From Ectothiorhodospira lacustris (GTDB lineage: Bacteria > Pseudomonadota > Gammaproteobacteria > Ectothiorhodospirales > Ectothiorhodospiraceae): a stretch of 64,000 bases of DNA. A model generated the notes under the pieces. That model did not search any database, was not told where the DNA came from, and saw nothing but the letters and a program-made list of their open reading frames with translations. The stretch's first letter is position 1, and each line of letters starts with the position of its first letter. The DNA is taken from assembly GCF_022227845.1 (NCBI RefSeq), contig NZ_JAJNQN010000016.1:1-64000 (forward strand), read 5' to 3'. This document shows, piece by piece, positions 30,335 through 38,328 of the stretch. A program made the position numbers and the translations under genes.

Positions 30335-33232
30335 ATGCCCGAAAAGCCCCGCACCGCCGCGTCCCGCAACGGGACCGAAGCCCTCAAGATCCCCCCCCAT
30401 TCCATCGAAGCCGAGCAGGCCGTGCTCGGTGGCCTGATGCTGGAAAACGATGCCTGGGACACGGTCTCCGACCATGTGGCCGAGGTGGATTTCTATCGTC
30501 ATGATCATCGCCTGATTTTCCGTACCATCGCCGAGCTGGCCAACCGCCAGGCCCCCTTCGATGTGGTGACCATTTCCGAACGCCTGGAGGCCCACGGCGA
30601 GCTGGAAGAGGCCGGTGGCCTGGCCTATCTGGGCCTGCTGGCCAAGGACACCCCCAGTGCCGCCAACATCCGCGCCTATGCGGATATCGTGCGCGAGCGT
30701 TCGGTGCTGCGTCAGCTCATCAGTGTGGGCACGGGCATCGCCGACAGCGGGTTCAATGCCCAGGGCAGGGAGAGCCGCGAACTGCTGGACGAGGCAGAGC
30801 GCCGGGTGTTCGAGATTGCCGAGCAGGGTGCGCGCAACCGTCAGGGTTTTCGCGGCATGCGTACCCTGCTCAAGTCCACGGTGGAGCACATCGAGCTGCT
30901 CTTCGAGCGGGACAACCCCATCACCGGCCTGTCTACGGGCTATGACGACTTCGACGAGATGACCTCCGGCCTGCAGGCAGGGGACCTGGTGATCGTAGCG
31001 GGACGACCGTCAATGGGCAAGTGCATCATGGCCGGGTCCAGGCTGGTCGATCCGCAGACCGGCGCCTTGGTAACCATCGATGAGCGGGTGGCTCGCCGTC
31101 AGGCGGATTTGCTGACCCTGGGGGAGGATTTTCGCTTGCGCAAGGGGCAGGCCACGGCTTTCGTGGATGACGGCATCAAGCCTGTCTATCGGGTCCGGAC
31201 CGCCAGTGGGCGCGAGATTTCCACAACCCTGACCCACCCCTTCCTCACCGGATCGGGTTGGCGGCCATTGGGGGAGATTCAAGTGGGGGAGAAGGTCGCG
31301 GTGCCCCGCTGTATTCCAGTGTTTGGGAAGACATGGATGCCGAGTCATGAAGTGAAGACACTGGCGTATTTTATCGGTGATGGGGGTACCACCCAGACAT
31401 GCCCGATTTTTACCAACACGAGCCCTCGCCTGCGTGAAGATTTTACTGATGCAGTGAGTGGTTTTGCCGGTATGACTTGCAAACTCATCGCCGATATGAC
31501 CCGTGCTCCCTCCATGCGTGTCAGTCGTGATCGGGATTATCTGATTCAGGCACGGGCACGTTTTGCTTCTGCCCTGAGACGTGTGCAGTCCGATTTTGAA
31601 ATCACTGGGGATTACCTGGCCCGAGTTTTGGGGGTTAGCAAGGCCACGGTCAGTTATTGGCGATCCGGGCAGTCCATGCCCATGGGTATCCACTTCGAAC
31701 GCTTGTGTGATGTGTTGTCCTTGTCACCCGCGGATCTTGGTGTGGATGCTCACGAACATGTTTCGAAAAACAGCCCTAATCCGGTGCGTCGCTTTCTTGA
31801 AAGACATGGTGTATGGGGGGGCTCGGCGCTGGAAAAGGATATCCCTAGCGTCATTTATACCCTGGAACGAGACTCCTTGGCCCTGTTCATCAATCGTCTG
31901 TTTGCCTGCGATGGCAGCGCCTTTGTTCAGGCCAATGGGCAGGGGCGTATCAGCTATGCTTCTTCCAGTCCTCTTCTGGTCCGGGGGGTACAGCACTTGC
32001 TGCTTCGGTTCGGTATTCTGAGCAAGGTGCGGATCAAGAAAAACGCCTATCCGAGGTTACGGCGTTCACCCATGGAACTGGAGGTCCTGGATCAGGAAAG
32101 CCTGCGTCGTTTCATTCGTGAGATCGGCATCTTCGGTAAGGAAGTTGCCTTGGCGAAGCTGGATGCGCTATTGGCGAACAAGCGTCCGCATACCAATCTG
32201 GATACATTGCCTCTGAGTGTGAATACCTATGTGCTGGCTAGAAAGGGTGAAAAGAGCTGGCGTGAATGGCATCAGCAGGCAGGGCTGGAATGCCCGCCCG
32301 GTTTCAACCCTCACCTGGGGGGCAGGGGAAGCAGAGGGATTTCCCGTGTCCGCGCCGGGCGGTTGGCGGGGATTCTTGATGATGGCTATTTGGCCAGTCT
32401 GTCAACTTCAGATATTTACTGGGATGAAGTCGTCTCCATCGACTATCAGGGTGAACATCAGGTTTATGACCTGACGGTAGAGGGTACGCACAACTTCATT
32501 GCCGAGGATTTTTGTGTCCATAACACCACCTTCGCGATGAATATCGCCGAATATGCGGCGCTGAAGCAGAAGTCGCCGGTGGCGGTGTTCAGTATGGAAA
32601 TGCCCGGCGAGCAACTGTCCATGCGTCTGCTCTCCTCGCTGGGAAGAATCAATCAGCAGCGTCTGCGTACCGGGCGTCTGGAAGATGATGACTGGCCGCG
32701 TTTTTCCAGTGCCGTGTCCATGCTGTCCGAGGCACAGCTGTATATCGACGACAGTCCGGCGCTGTCTCCCTCCGACCTGCGTTCCCGCTGCCGCCGGCTG
32801 ATGCGAGAGCACAAGCAGCTCAGCCTCATTGTGGTGGACTACCTGCAGCTGATGCAGGTACCCGGCAGTTCGGAGAACCGAACCAACGAGATTTCCGAGA
32901 TCTCCCGCGGCCTCAAGGCCCTGGCCAAGGAAATGGGGGTCCCCGTGATCGCCCTTTCCCAGCTCAATCGAGGTCTGGAGCAGCGTCCCAACAAACGCCC
33001 GGTGATGTCGGATCTGCGTGAATCCGGCGCCATCGAACAGGATGCGGATCTCATCGTCTTCATCTACCGGGATGAGGTCTACAACGATGACAGTCCGGAC
33101 AAGGGCACCGCGGAGATCATCATCGCCAAACAGCGTAACGGCCCCATCGGTGCCGTGCGGCTGACCTTTCTGGGCCAGTACACCCGCTTCGAAAACTACG
33201 TGCCCGAAATCTATTCCAACGAGGGTTTCTAG
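30335..33232 (+). CDS. dnaB: Replicative DNA helicase DnaB with an intein
   Basis: DnaB is the ring helicase that unwinds DNA at the replication fork. The frame encodes 965 residues because a 501-residue intein interrupts it; removal leaves a 464-residue helicase, the normal size. The N-terminal domain (about 20-125, IPPHSIEAEQAVLGGLML) and the RecA-like ATPase are both complete. The intein lies after Lys229 of the Walker A motif GRPSMGK, with the extein resuming TTFAMNIAEYAA. The remaining motifs are intact (VDYLQLM, LSQLNRGLE, MSDLRESGAIEQDAD). Unspliced protein would lack ATPase activity. The stop overlaps the alr start. Confidence 0.96.
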   Translation: MPEKPRTAASRNGTEALKIPPHSIEAEQAVLGGLMLENDAWDTVSDHVAEVDFYRHDHRLIFRTIAELANRQAPFDVVTISERLEAHGELEEAGGLAYLGLLAKDTPSAANIRAYADIVRERSVLRQLISVGTGIADSGFNAQGRESRELLDEAERRVFEIAEQGARNRQGFRGMRTLLKSTVEHIELLFERDNPITGLSTGYDDFDEMTSGLQAGDLVIVAGRPSMGKCIMAGSRLVDPQTGALVTIDERVARRQADLLTLGEDFRLRKGQATAFVDDGIKPVYRVRTASGREISTTLTHPFLTGSGWRPLGEIQVGEKVAVPRCIPVFGKTWMPSHEVKTLAYFIGDGGTTQTCPIFTNTSPRLREDFTDAVSGFAGMTCKLIADMTRAPSMRVSRDRDYLIQARARFASALRRVQSDFEITGDYLARVLGVSKATVSYWRSGQSMPMGIHFERLCDVLSLSPADLGVDAHEHVSKNSPNPVRRFLERHGVWGGSALEKDIPSVIYTLERDSLALFINRLFACDGSAFVQANGQGRISYASSSPLLVRGVQHLLLRFGILSKVRIKKNAYPRLRRSPMELEVLDQESLRRFIREIGIFGKEVALAKLDALLANKRPHTNLDTLPLSVNTYVLARKGEKSWREWHQQAGLECPPGFNPHLGGRGSRGISRVRAGRLAGILDDGYLASLSTSDIYWDEVVSIDYQGEHQVYDLTVEGTHNFIAEDFCVHNTTFAMNIAEYAALKQKSPVAVFSMEMPGEQLSMRLLSSLGRINQQRLRTGRLEDDDWPRFSSAVSMLSEAQLYIDDSPALSPSDLRSRCRRLMREHKQLSLIVVDYLQLMQVPGSSENRTNEISEISRGLKALAKEMGVPVIALSQLNRGLEQRPNKRPVMSDLRESGAIEQDADLIVFIYRDEVYNDDSPDKGTAEIIIAKQRNGPIGAVRLTFLGQYTRFENYVPEIYSNEGF
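31022..32524 (+). mobile_element. DnaB intein (501 aa) with LAGLIDADG endonuclease and internal HTH
   Basis: The intein starts at Cys1 (CIMAGSRLVDPQTG) and ends HN, followed by Thr+1. Splicing blocks are intact: A with Cys1; B with TLTH (residues 69-72); F with VYDLTVEGTHNFIAEDF (481-497); and G with CVHN (498-501). Homing-endonuclease motifs LAYFIGDGG (114-122) and LALFINRLFACDG (286-298) carry acidic residues at the expected catalytic places. Between them, about 180-242, lies an XRE-like helix-turn-helix (DYLARVLGVSKATVSYWRSG). Codon use is more AT-rich than the flanking exteins, which suggests a foreign origin. It is predicted to splice and probably to home. Confidence 0.95.
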
Positions 33233-34311
33233 TGAAAAGAACCGCCTCGGCGCGCCTGTGCCTCGGTCATCTGCCGGCCAATCTGGCCCGGGTCCGGGAA
33301 GCGGCTCCCGGCAGCCGCGTCATGGCCGTGATCAAGGCCGAGGCCTATGGCCACGGCATGCTCCGGGTGGCTGAATGCCTGGCACCTTGGGTGGATGCCC
33401 TGGCGGTCTCCTGTCTGGATGAGGCCGCAGCCCTGCGAGAGGCCGGGTATCATCAGCCCATCCTCGCCTTGCAGGGCTTCAAGGACGAGCGGGATCTGCG
33501 CGCCGCCTCCCAGCTGGACGTGGCCGTGAGCGTGCATGAGGACAGCCAGTTGCACCTGTTGTCAGGCACCCGTCTGCATCGCCCGGTACGGGTCTGGCTG
33601 AAACTGGATACCGGCATGGGACGCCTGGGCTTTTCCCCGCTGCGCGCCTCCGATCTGGTGGCGGCCCTGATCTCTGATCCGAACGTGACGGCGGTGCCCG
33701 GTCTGATGACCCACCTGGCCTGCGCCGACGAACCCGGGCGGCCGGAAAATGCCGCCCAGCTGGCCCGGTTCGAGGCGGCCACCCGGCATCTGCCCGGTGA
33801 GCGCAGTCTGGCCAACTCCGCTGCCATCCTGGCCCTTCCCGAGGCCCACGCCGACTGGGTTCGTCCCGGCATCATGCTCTATGGGAGCTCACCGCTGGCA
33901 GATGCCCGGGCTGCCGGCCTGGGGTTGCGCCCGGTGATGACCTTGAGTACCCGGCTGATTGCTATTCACACCCTGACGCCGGGAGAAACCGTGGGTTACG
34001 GCGCCACCTGGCGCTGCGAGCGGCCTACCCGGGTGGGGGTGGCGGCCATCGGCTACGCCGACGGCTACCCTCGCCATGCCCCCACCGGTACTCCGGTGCT
34101 GGTGCGCGGGCAGCGGGTGCCGCTGATCGGCCGCGTCTCCATGGACATGATCACCGTGGATCTGACCGATTTGGAGACGGTCCAGGTGGGGGACGTGGTC
34201 ACGCTCTGGGGCGAAGGGTTGCCGGTGGATGAAGTGGCGGCGGCGGCGCAGACCATCGGTTATGATCTGCTCTGCCGCGTGCATGATCGGGTGCAGGTGG
34301 TGGCCGTGTAG
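33232..34311 (+). CDS. alr: Alanine racemase
   Basis: Alr is a PLP enzyme that supplies D-alanine for peptidoglycan. The 359-residue protein has the PLP-lysine motif AVIKAEAYGHG near residue 33 and the catalytic tyrosine region RVSMDMITVDLTD in the C-terminal domain. It starts at GTG 33232, overlapping the dnaB stop (TAGTG), so the two are coupled. The dnaB-alr pair is usual in this class. Confidence 0.96.
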   Translation: MKRTASARLCLGHLPANLARVREAAPGSRVMAVIKAEAYGHGMLRVAECLAPWVDALAVSCLDEAAALREAGYHQPILALQGFKDERDLRAASQLDVAVSVHEDSQLHLLSGTRLHRPVRVWLKLDTGMGRLGFSPLRASDLVAALISDPNVTAVPGLMTHLACADEPGRPENAAQLARFEAATRHLPGERSLANSAAILALPEAHADWVRPGIMLYGSSPLADARAAGLGLRPVMTLSTRLIAIHTLTPGETVGYGATWRCERPTRVGVAAIGYADGYPRHAPTGTPVLVRGQRVPLIGRVSMDMITVDLTDLETVQVGDVVTLWGEGLPVDEVAAAAQTIGYDLLCRVHDRVQVVAV

Positions 34312-34366
34312 GGAGAGAGACACCGTCCCCCTTTGGCGAGGATCAGCAGCGGAAGTCTACGAATCA

Positions 34367-35605
34367 ATGGAAAAGGCGGCTTCAAACAGCGACAGCACCT
34401 ATATCGCCCGGCAACCCATCTACAACCGGCAACTGGGTGTCTATGCCTATGAGCTGCTGTTCCGTTCCGCATCCAGCCTCCGGTCGGCCACCGGCAGCGA
34501 TGCGGCGACCTCCCATGTCATTTTGAGCGTCTTCGGCGAAATCGGTCTTGATACCCTCGTCGGCTCCCGTCTGGCGGCCATCAATATGACCCCGCGCCTG
34601 CTCAGGGAGTTGGAATCCCTGAACGTGCCCGCCGGGCGGCTGATCGTGGACCTGCCGCCCGACCTGCCGGGGGATGAAGCCACCCTGGAGACCCTCAAGC
34701 GACTGGCCGGCAGGGGCTATATCCTGGCCCTGGACGATTATGTCCCCGGCGGTGCCGGGGACCGTCTCCTGCCCGCGGTGCACCAGGTGAAGGTGGATAC
34801 GGCCCGGGCCAGGCCGGACGAGCTGCGGTCTGTCCACCGATTGCTTTCCCGCCATGATGTGAGCATCGTGGCTGAAAAGGTGGAATCCCTGGAAGATTAT
34901 GAGTTTCTTCGTGATCTGGGTTTCCACTATTTTCAGGGCTATTTTCTCAGCCGTCCACGGCTCTTCAAGGCGATCGGCCTGGAGGCCGGAAAGCTCACCG
35001 TAGTGCGCTTGCTGGCCGGTCTGCAGGACCCGGCCCTGGATGTCCACCAGTTGCAGCATCTCATCGCTCAGGATGCCGGTCTGGCGGTCAAACTGCTGCG
35101 GCTGATCAACTCGCCGTTCTTCGGTCTGAGCCGGGAGGTGGATTCCCTGGCCCGGGCCATCCTGATCCTGGGACGCCGCAAGCTGGCTACCTGGGCCTGC
35201 ATGCTGGTGATACGAGGATTGGCGGATCGTCCGGCGGGATTGGTGCAGCTGGCCTTGGAGCGGGCTGCCTTGTGCGAGGGCCTGGCCCGCCGCGCCGGCC
35301 TGGGTCCGGTGGAAAACTACTTCACCTGTGGCCTGTTCTCCGCCCTGGATCTGATCATGGAGCGCCCCCTGGAGCAGATCATTCAGCCGTTGCCCCTGGG
35401 GGATGCGGTCAAGGCAGCCTTGCTCCGGGGGACGGGGGAAATGGCCGAGGCACTGGCTTGTGCCCGGGCCTGCGAGCAGGGCGATATCGAGGCGGCAGGC
35501 TGTGCCGGACTGTCCACCACCGACATCAGCGAGGCCATGCTGGAAGCGGGCCATTGGGCTGATGAAGTCCTGTCCATGTCGCTGACGGGCAAGCCCAGGC
35601 ATTGA
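34367..35605 (+). CDS. EAL-HDOD signalling protein with degenerate EAL (CdgJ type)
   Basis: The 412-residue protein has an N-terminal EAL-like domain (about 10-200) and a C-terminal HDOD domain (about 205-400). The EAL motif is replaced by YELLFRS and the usual catalytic acidic residues are not in place, so c-di-GMP cleavage is unlikely; binding or scaffolding is more probable, as in CdgJ-like proteins of Vibrio that affect motility. The start at ATG 34367 gives homology from TYIARQPIYNRQL. The stop overlaps the metZ promoter -35. A second HDOD protein lies 2.7 kb downstream. Confidence 0.88.
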   Translation: MEKAASNSDSTYIARQPIYNRQLGVYAYELLFRSASSLRSATGSDAATSHVILSVFGEIGLDTLVGSRLAAINMTPRLLRELESLNVPAGRLIVDLPPDLPGDEATLETLKRLAGRGYILALDDYVPGGAGDRLLPAVHQVKVDTARARPDELRSVHRLLSRHDVSIVAEKVESLEDYEFLRDLGFHYFQGYFLSRPRLFKAIGLEAGKLTVVRLLAGLQDPALDVHQLQHLIAQDAGLAVKLLRLINSPFFGLSREVDSLARAILILGRRKLATWACMLVIRGLADRPAGLVQLALERAALCEGLARRAGLGPVENYFTCGLFSALDLIMERPLEQIIQPLPLGDAVKAALLRGTGEMAEALACARACEQGDIEAAGCAGLSTTDISEAMLEAGHWADEVLSMSLTGKPRH

Positions 35606-35645
35606 CACTTCGCAATCGTTTTTCCAGAATCAAGGGAATCCCTTG
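35602..35645 (+). promoter_or_regulatory. Sigma-70 promoter of metZ with palindrome at the start point
   Basis: TTGACA (35602-35607) and CAGAAT (35625-35630) are 17 bases apart, a strong promoter, with the -35 overlapping the end of the upstream gene. The predicted start (about 35637) lies in a perfect 15-base palindrome, CAAGGGA-A-TCCCTTG (35631-35645), which could be an operator or the 3' hairpin of the upstream mRNA. Confidence 0.75.
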
Positions 35646-35681
35646 CCCTGTAGCCGGTTCCCGATGCATTCAGGCAGGTGG

Positions 35682-35737
35682 ACAGCGCCGATTTGATTCC
35701 AGCTTGCGGGCGCTCAAGAAATACGGCTAAAGCGGGT
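35682..35737 (+). ncRNA. SAM-II (SAM-alpha) riboswitch aptamer upstream of metZ
   Basis: AGCGCC (35684-35689) and GGCGCT (35709-35714) form P1. The loop carries GATTTGATTCC then AGCTTGCG, and the 3' strand carries CGGCTAAAGCGGG (35724-35736), which are the conserved elements of the SAM-II class found before metX/metZ genes. The loop CCAGCTT can pair with AAGCGGG to make the H-type pseudoknot. The aptamer begins about 45 bases after the predicted start and is followed by a terminator, so SAM should switch metZ off. Confidence 0.85.
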
Positions 35738-35740
35738 GAC

Positions 35741-35767
35741 GACCTGCTTTGGCGGGTCTTTTTCTTT
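35741..35767 (+). terminator. Intrinsic terminator of the metZ riboswitch, with antiterminator
   Basis: GACCTGC (35741-35747) pairs with GCGGGTC (35752-35758), loop TTTG, followed by TTTTTCTTT. The alternative 9-base stem AAAGCGGGT (35729-35737) with ACCTGCTTT (35742-35750) would block it. The same AAAGC is part of the SAM-binding pseudoknot, so ligand binding and antitermination are mutually exclusive. Confidence 0.85.
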
Positions 35768-35798
35768 GCCCGACGGGGCGGGTGTTACAGGAGTGCCC

Positions 35799-37004
35799 AT
35801 GTCCCATCCTCTGGATACTTCCGGTTCCCGTCGTCCCGGTTTCGATACCCTGGCCGTTCGCGCCGGTCAGACCCGCACGGCTGAACAGGAACATTCCGAT
35901 CCCATCTTCGCCACCTCCAGCTTCGTCTTCGCCAGTGCCGCGGAGGCGGCGGCCCGGTTTGCCGGCGAGACGCCGGGTAATATCTACGCCCGCTTCACCA
36001 ATCCCACGGTACGTGCCTTTCAGGACCGCCTGGCTGCCCTGGAAGGGGGGGAGGCCTGCGTGGCCACGGCGTCCGGCATGTCGGCGATCCTGTCCACCTG
36101 TCTGTCCCTGCTCAGGGCGGGGGACCACATCATCTCGTCCCGGTCCGTGTTCGGTTCCACCACCAACCTGTTCAGCAATTACCTCACCCGCTTCGGTATC
36201 GAGGTCAGTTATGTGCCCCTGTCGGATCTGGAGGCCTGGGCGCGGGTCCTGCGCCCCAATACCCGGATGCTGTTCGCCGAGACTCCCTCCAATCCGCTCA
36301 CCGAACTGGTGGACATCCGTGCCCTGGCGGAATTGGCCCATACCCACGACTGCCTGCTGGCGGTGGATAACTGTTTTTGTACCCCGGTCCTGCAGCGTCC
36401 CCTGAGCCTGGGGGCGGATCTGGTGATCCATTCTGCCACCAAGTATCTGGATGGCCAGGGCCGTTGCGTGGGTGGCGCCGTGGTCGGAGATGCGGAACGG
36501 GTGGGCAAAGAGGTTTTCGGTTTCTTGCGTACTGCCGGTCCCACCATGAGCCCCTTCAATGCCTGGGTCTTTCACAAGGGGCTGGAAACCCTGCCCCTGC
36601 GCATGCGTGCCCATAGCGCATCCGCCCTGACCCTGGCCCACTGGCTGGAGAAGCATCCGGCGGTGGAGAGGGTGCATTATCCCGGTCTGGCCTCCCATCC
36701 CCAGCATGCCCTGGCTGCCCGTCAGCAGGCCGCCTTCGGCGGCATTGTCGCCTTCGAGGTGAAGGGGGGCCGGGAGGCGGCCTGGCGGGTGATCGACAGC
36801 ACGCAAATGCTCTCCATCACCGCCAACCTGGGAGATGCCAAGACCACCATCACCCATCCTGCCACCACCACTCACGGACGCATCACGCCCGAGCAGCGGG
36901 TGGAGCAGGGGATTGTTGAAGGGCTGGTACGGGTGGCCGTGGGGCTGGAAGACCCGACGGATATCCAGGCGGATCTGGCCCGCGGACTGGATAGCCTGTG
37001 CTGA
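35799..37004 (+). CDS. metZ: O-succinylhomoserine sulfhydrylase
   Basis: MetZ makes homocysteine directly from O-succinylhomoserine and sulfide, bypassing cystathionine. The 401-residue PLP enzyme of the Cys/Met metabolism family has the [19 protein letters not shown]-terminus typical of Met[12 protein letters not shown]-like [13 protein letters not shown], and the PLP-lysine [11 protein letters not shown]. The ATG at 35799 has AGGAG at 35789-35793; the frame upstream is riboswitch, not protein. A SAM-II riboswitch controls it. Direct sulfhydrylation suits an organism that handles much sulfide; this is inference. Confidence 0.92.
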   Translation: MSHPLDTSGSRRPGFDTLAVRAGQTRTAEQEHSDPIFATSSFVFASAAEAAARFAGETPGNIYARFTNPTVRAFQDRLAALEGGEACVATASGMSAILSTCLSLLRAGDHIISSRSVFGSTTNLFSNYLTRFGIEVSYVPLSDLEAWARVLRPNTRMLFAETPSNPLTELVDIRALAELAHTHDCLLAVDNCFCTPVLQRPLSLGADLVIHSATKYLDGQGRCVGGAVVGDAERVGKEVFGFLRTAGPTMSPFNAWVFHKGLETLPLRMRAHSASALTLAHWLEKHPAVERVHYPGLASHPQHALAARQQAAFGGIVAFEVKGGREAAWRVIDSTQMLSITANLGDAKTTITHPATTTHGRITPEQRVEQGIVEGLVRVAVGLEDPTDIQADLARGLDSLC

Positions 37005-37022
37005 GGCTGCCATTGTCCGCCG

Positions 37023-38264
37023 ATGCGTGATCGAGACTGCTTGCAGCACTGTTTCCATGCCGCATTGGAAGCAGTCCATGGCGGCACGGTGGTTCGTCGT
37101 GCCCTGGGGCGGCTCAAGGGGCGGGACCCGATCCATCTGGTGGCCATCGGCAAGGCTGCGGCGGCCATGGCGGAAGGGGCGCGCCTGACCCTGGGCACCC
37201 GTCTGGTGCGCGCACTGGTGATTACCCGCCACGGCCATGATGATTCCCGACTGGCGCGGGATCAGCGCTTCATCTGTCTGCAGGCGGATCATCCCCTGCC
37301 GGGTGCGGACAGCCTGCTGGCCGGCAGTCGGCTGCTGGACTTCATCCGGCTGACCCCCGAGCAGGGACATCTGGTATTTCTCATCAGCGGTGGTGCCTCC
37401 AGTCTGGTGGAGGTTCTGCCGCCGGGGGCAGGGCTGGGAGAACTGCAGCGCATCAACGGCTGGTTGCTGGGCTCCGGTCTGGATATCGTGGCCATGAACC
37501 GGGTGCGCACGGCGATTTCCTGCATCAAGGGCGGGCGCCTGCGAAGCCGACTGGGGCAGCGGCGTACCGAGGCCTATCTGATCTCGGATGTGCCGGGGGA
37601 TGATCCGGCGGTGATCGGCTCCGGTCTGCTGGTGCCGCCTTCGGTGCTGCGCCCTCTGCCCGAGCTGCCGTCGGGCATCCGTGAGTGGGTGACCTCGATG
37701 GCGGCCCGGGTGCCGGATTGCGCCGATGCCCCGGTGGTCCCCGTCCCTGTCCATGTGATCGCCACCTTGCGGGATGCCTGTCAGGGTGCCGCGGCCGCAG
37801 CCGAACGTTGCGGCATGGACGTGACATTGCATGGGGAGTTCCTCTGCGGAGAGGCTGCGGTCTGTGGCGAGCGCCTGGCCCGGGAACTACTGGCCGGGCC
37901 GCCGGGCATCCATATCTGGGGTGGCGAGACCACGGTCACCCTGCCGGCCGATCCGGGACAGGGTGGGCGCAACCAGCATCTGGCCCTGGCGGCGGCCCGG
38001 GTGCTGGAGGGGCATCCCGGCGTGACTTTGCTGGCCGCCGGTACCGATGGTTCCGACGGCAACACCCAGGCGGCCGGTGCCCTGGTGGATGCCGGGACGG
38101 TGGCCCGTGCCCGCGCCCTGGGGCTGGACCTGGAGCAGGCCCTGGCCGGTGCCAACGCCCACGCGCTGCTCAAGGCCTGTGGTGATCTGGTGACCACGGG
38201 GCCGACCGGGACCAATGTGATGGACCTGATGATCGGTATCAGGCAATCTTGGACGGATTCTTGA
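37023..38264 (+). CDS. Glycerate 2-kinase (DUF4147/MOFRL family)
   Basis: The 413-residue protein shows the DUF4147 N-terminal domain (VAIGKAAAAMAEGA, the loop ISGGASSLVEVLPPG and CIKGGRL) and the C-terminal MOFRL motif region (GGETTVTLPADPGQGGRNQHLAL, AAGTDGSDGNTQAAGA). This family phosphorylates D-glycerate, usually at the 2-position, feeding it into lower glycolysis. It starts 18 bases after metZ, probably in the same transcript, although the functional link is unclear. Hydroxypyruvate reductase was an old wrong name for this family. Confidence 0.87.
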   Translation: MRDRDCLQHCFHAALEAVHGGTVVRRALGRLKGRDPIHLVAIGKAAAAMAEGARLTLGTRLVRALVITRHGHDDSRLARDQRFICLQADHPLPGADSLLAGSRLLDFIRLTPEQGHLVFLISGGASSLVEVLPPGAGLGELQRINGWLLGSGLDIVAMNRVRTAISCIKGGRLRSRLGQRRTEAYLISDVPGDDPAVIGSGLLVPPSVLRPLPELPSGIREWVTSMAARVPDCADAPVVPVPVHVIATLRDACQGAAAAAERCGMDVTLHGEFLCGEAAVCGERLARELLAGPPGIHIWGGETTVTLPADPGQGGRNQHLALAAARVLEGHPGVTLLAAGTDGSDGNTQAAGALVDAGTVARARALGLDLEQALAGANAHALLKACGDLVTTGPTGTNVMDLMIGIRQSWTDS

Positions 38265-38328
38265 CGAAGACATGCAGCGGCTGCCCTTCCGTGCCGTTGC
38301 GCATCCCCCTGCCATGACCTGATGCCGC

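Noticed and set aside
30335-33232. dnaB as a fused or duplicated gene because of its length
   Set aside because: The extra 501 residues have intein splicing blocks at both ends and divide one complete 464-residue DnaB.
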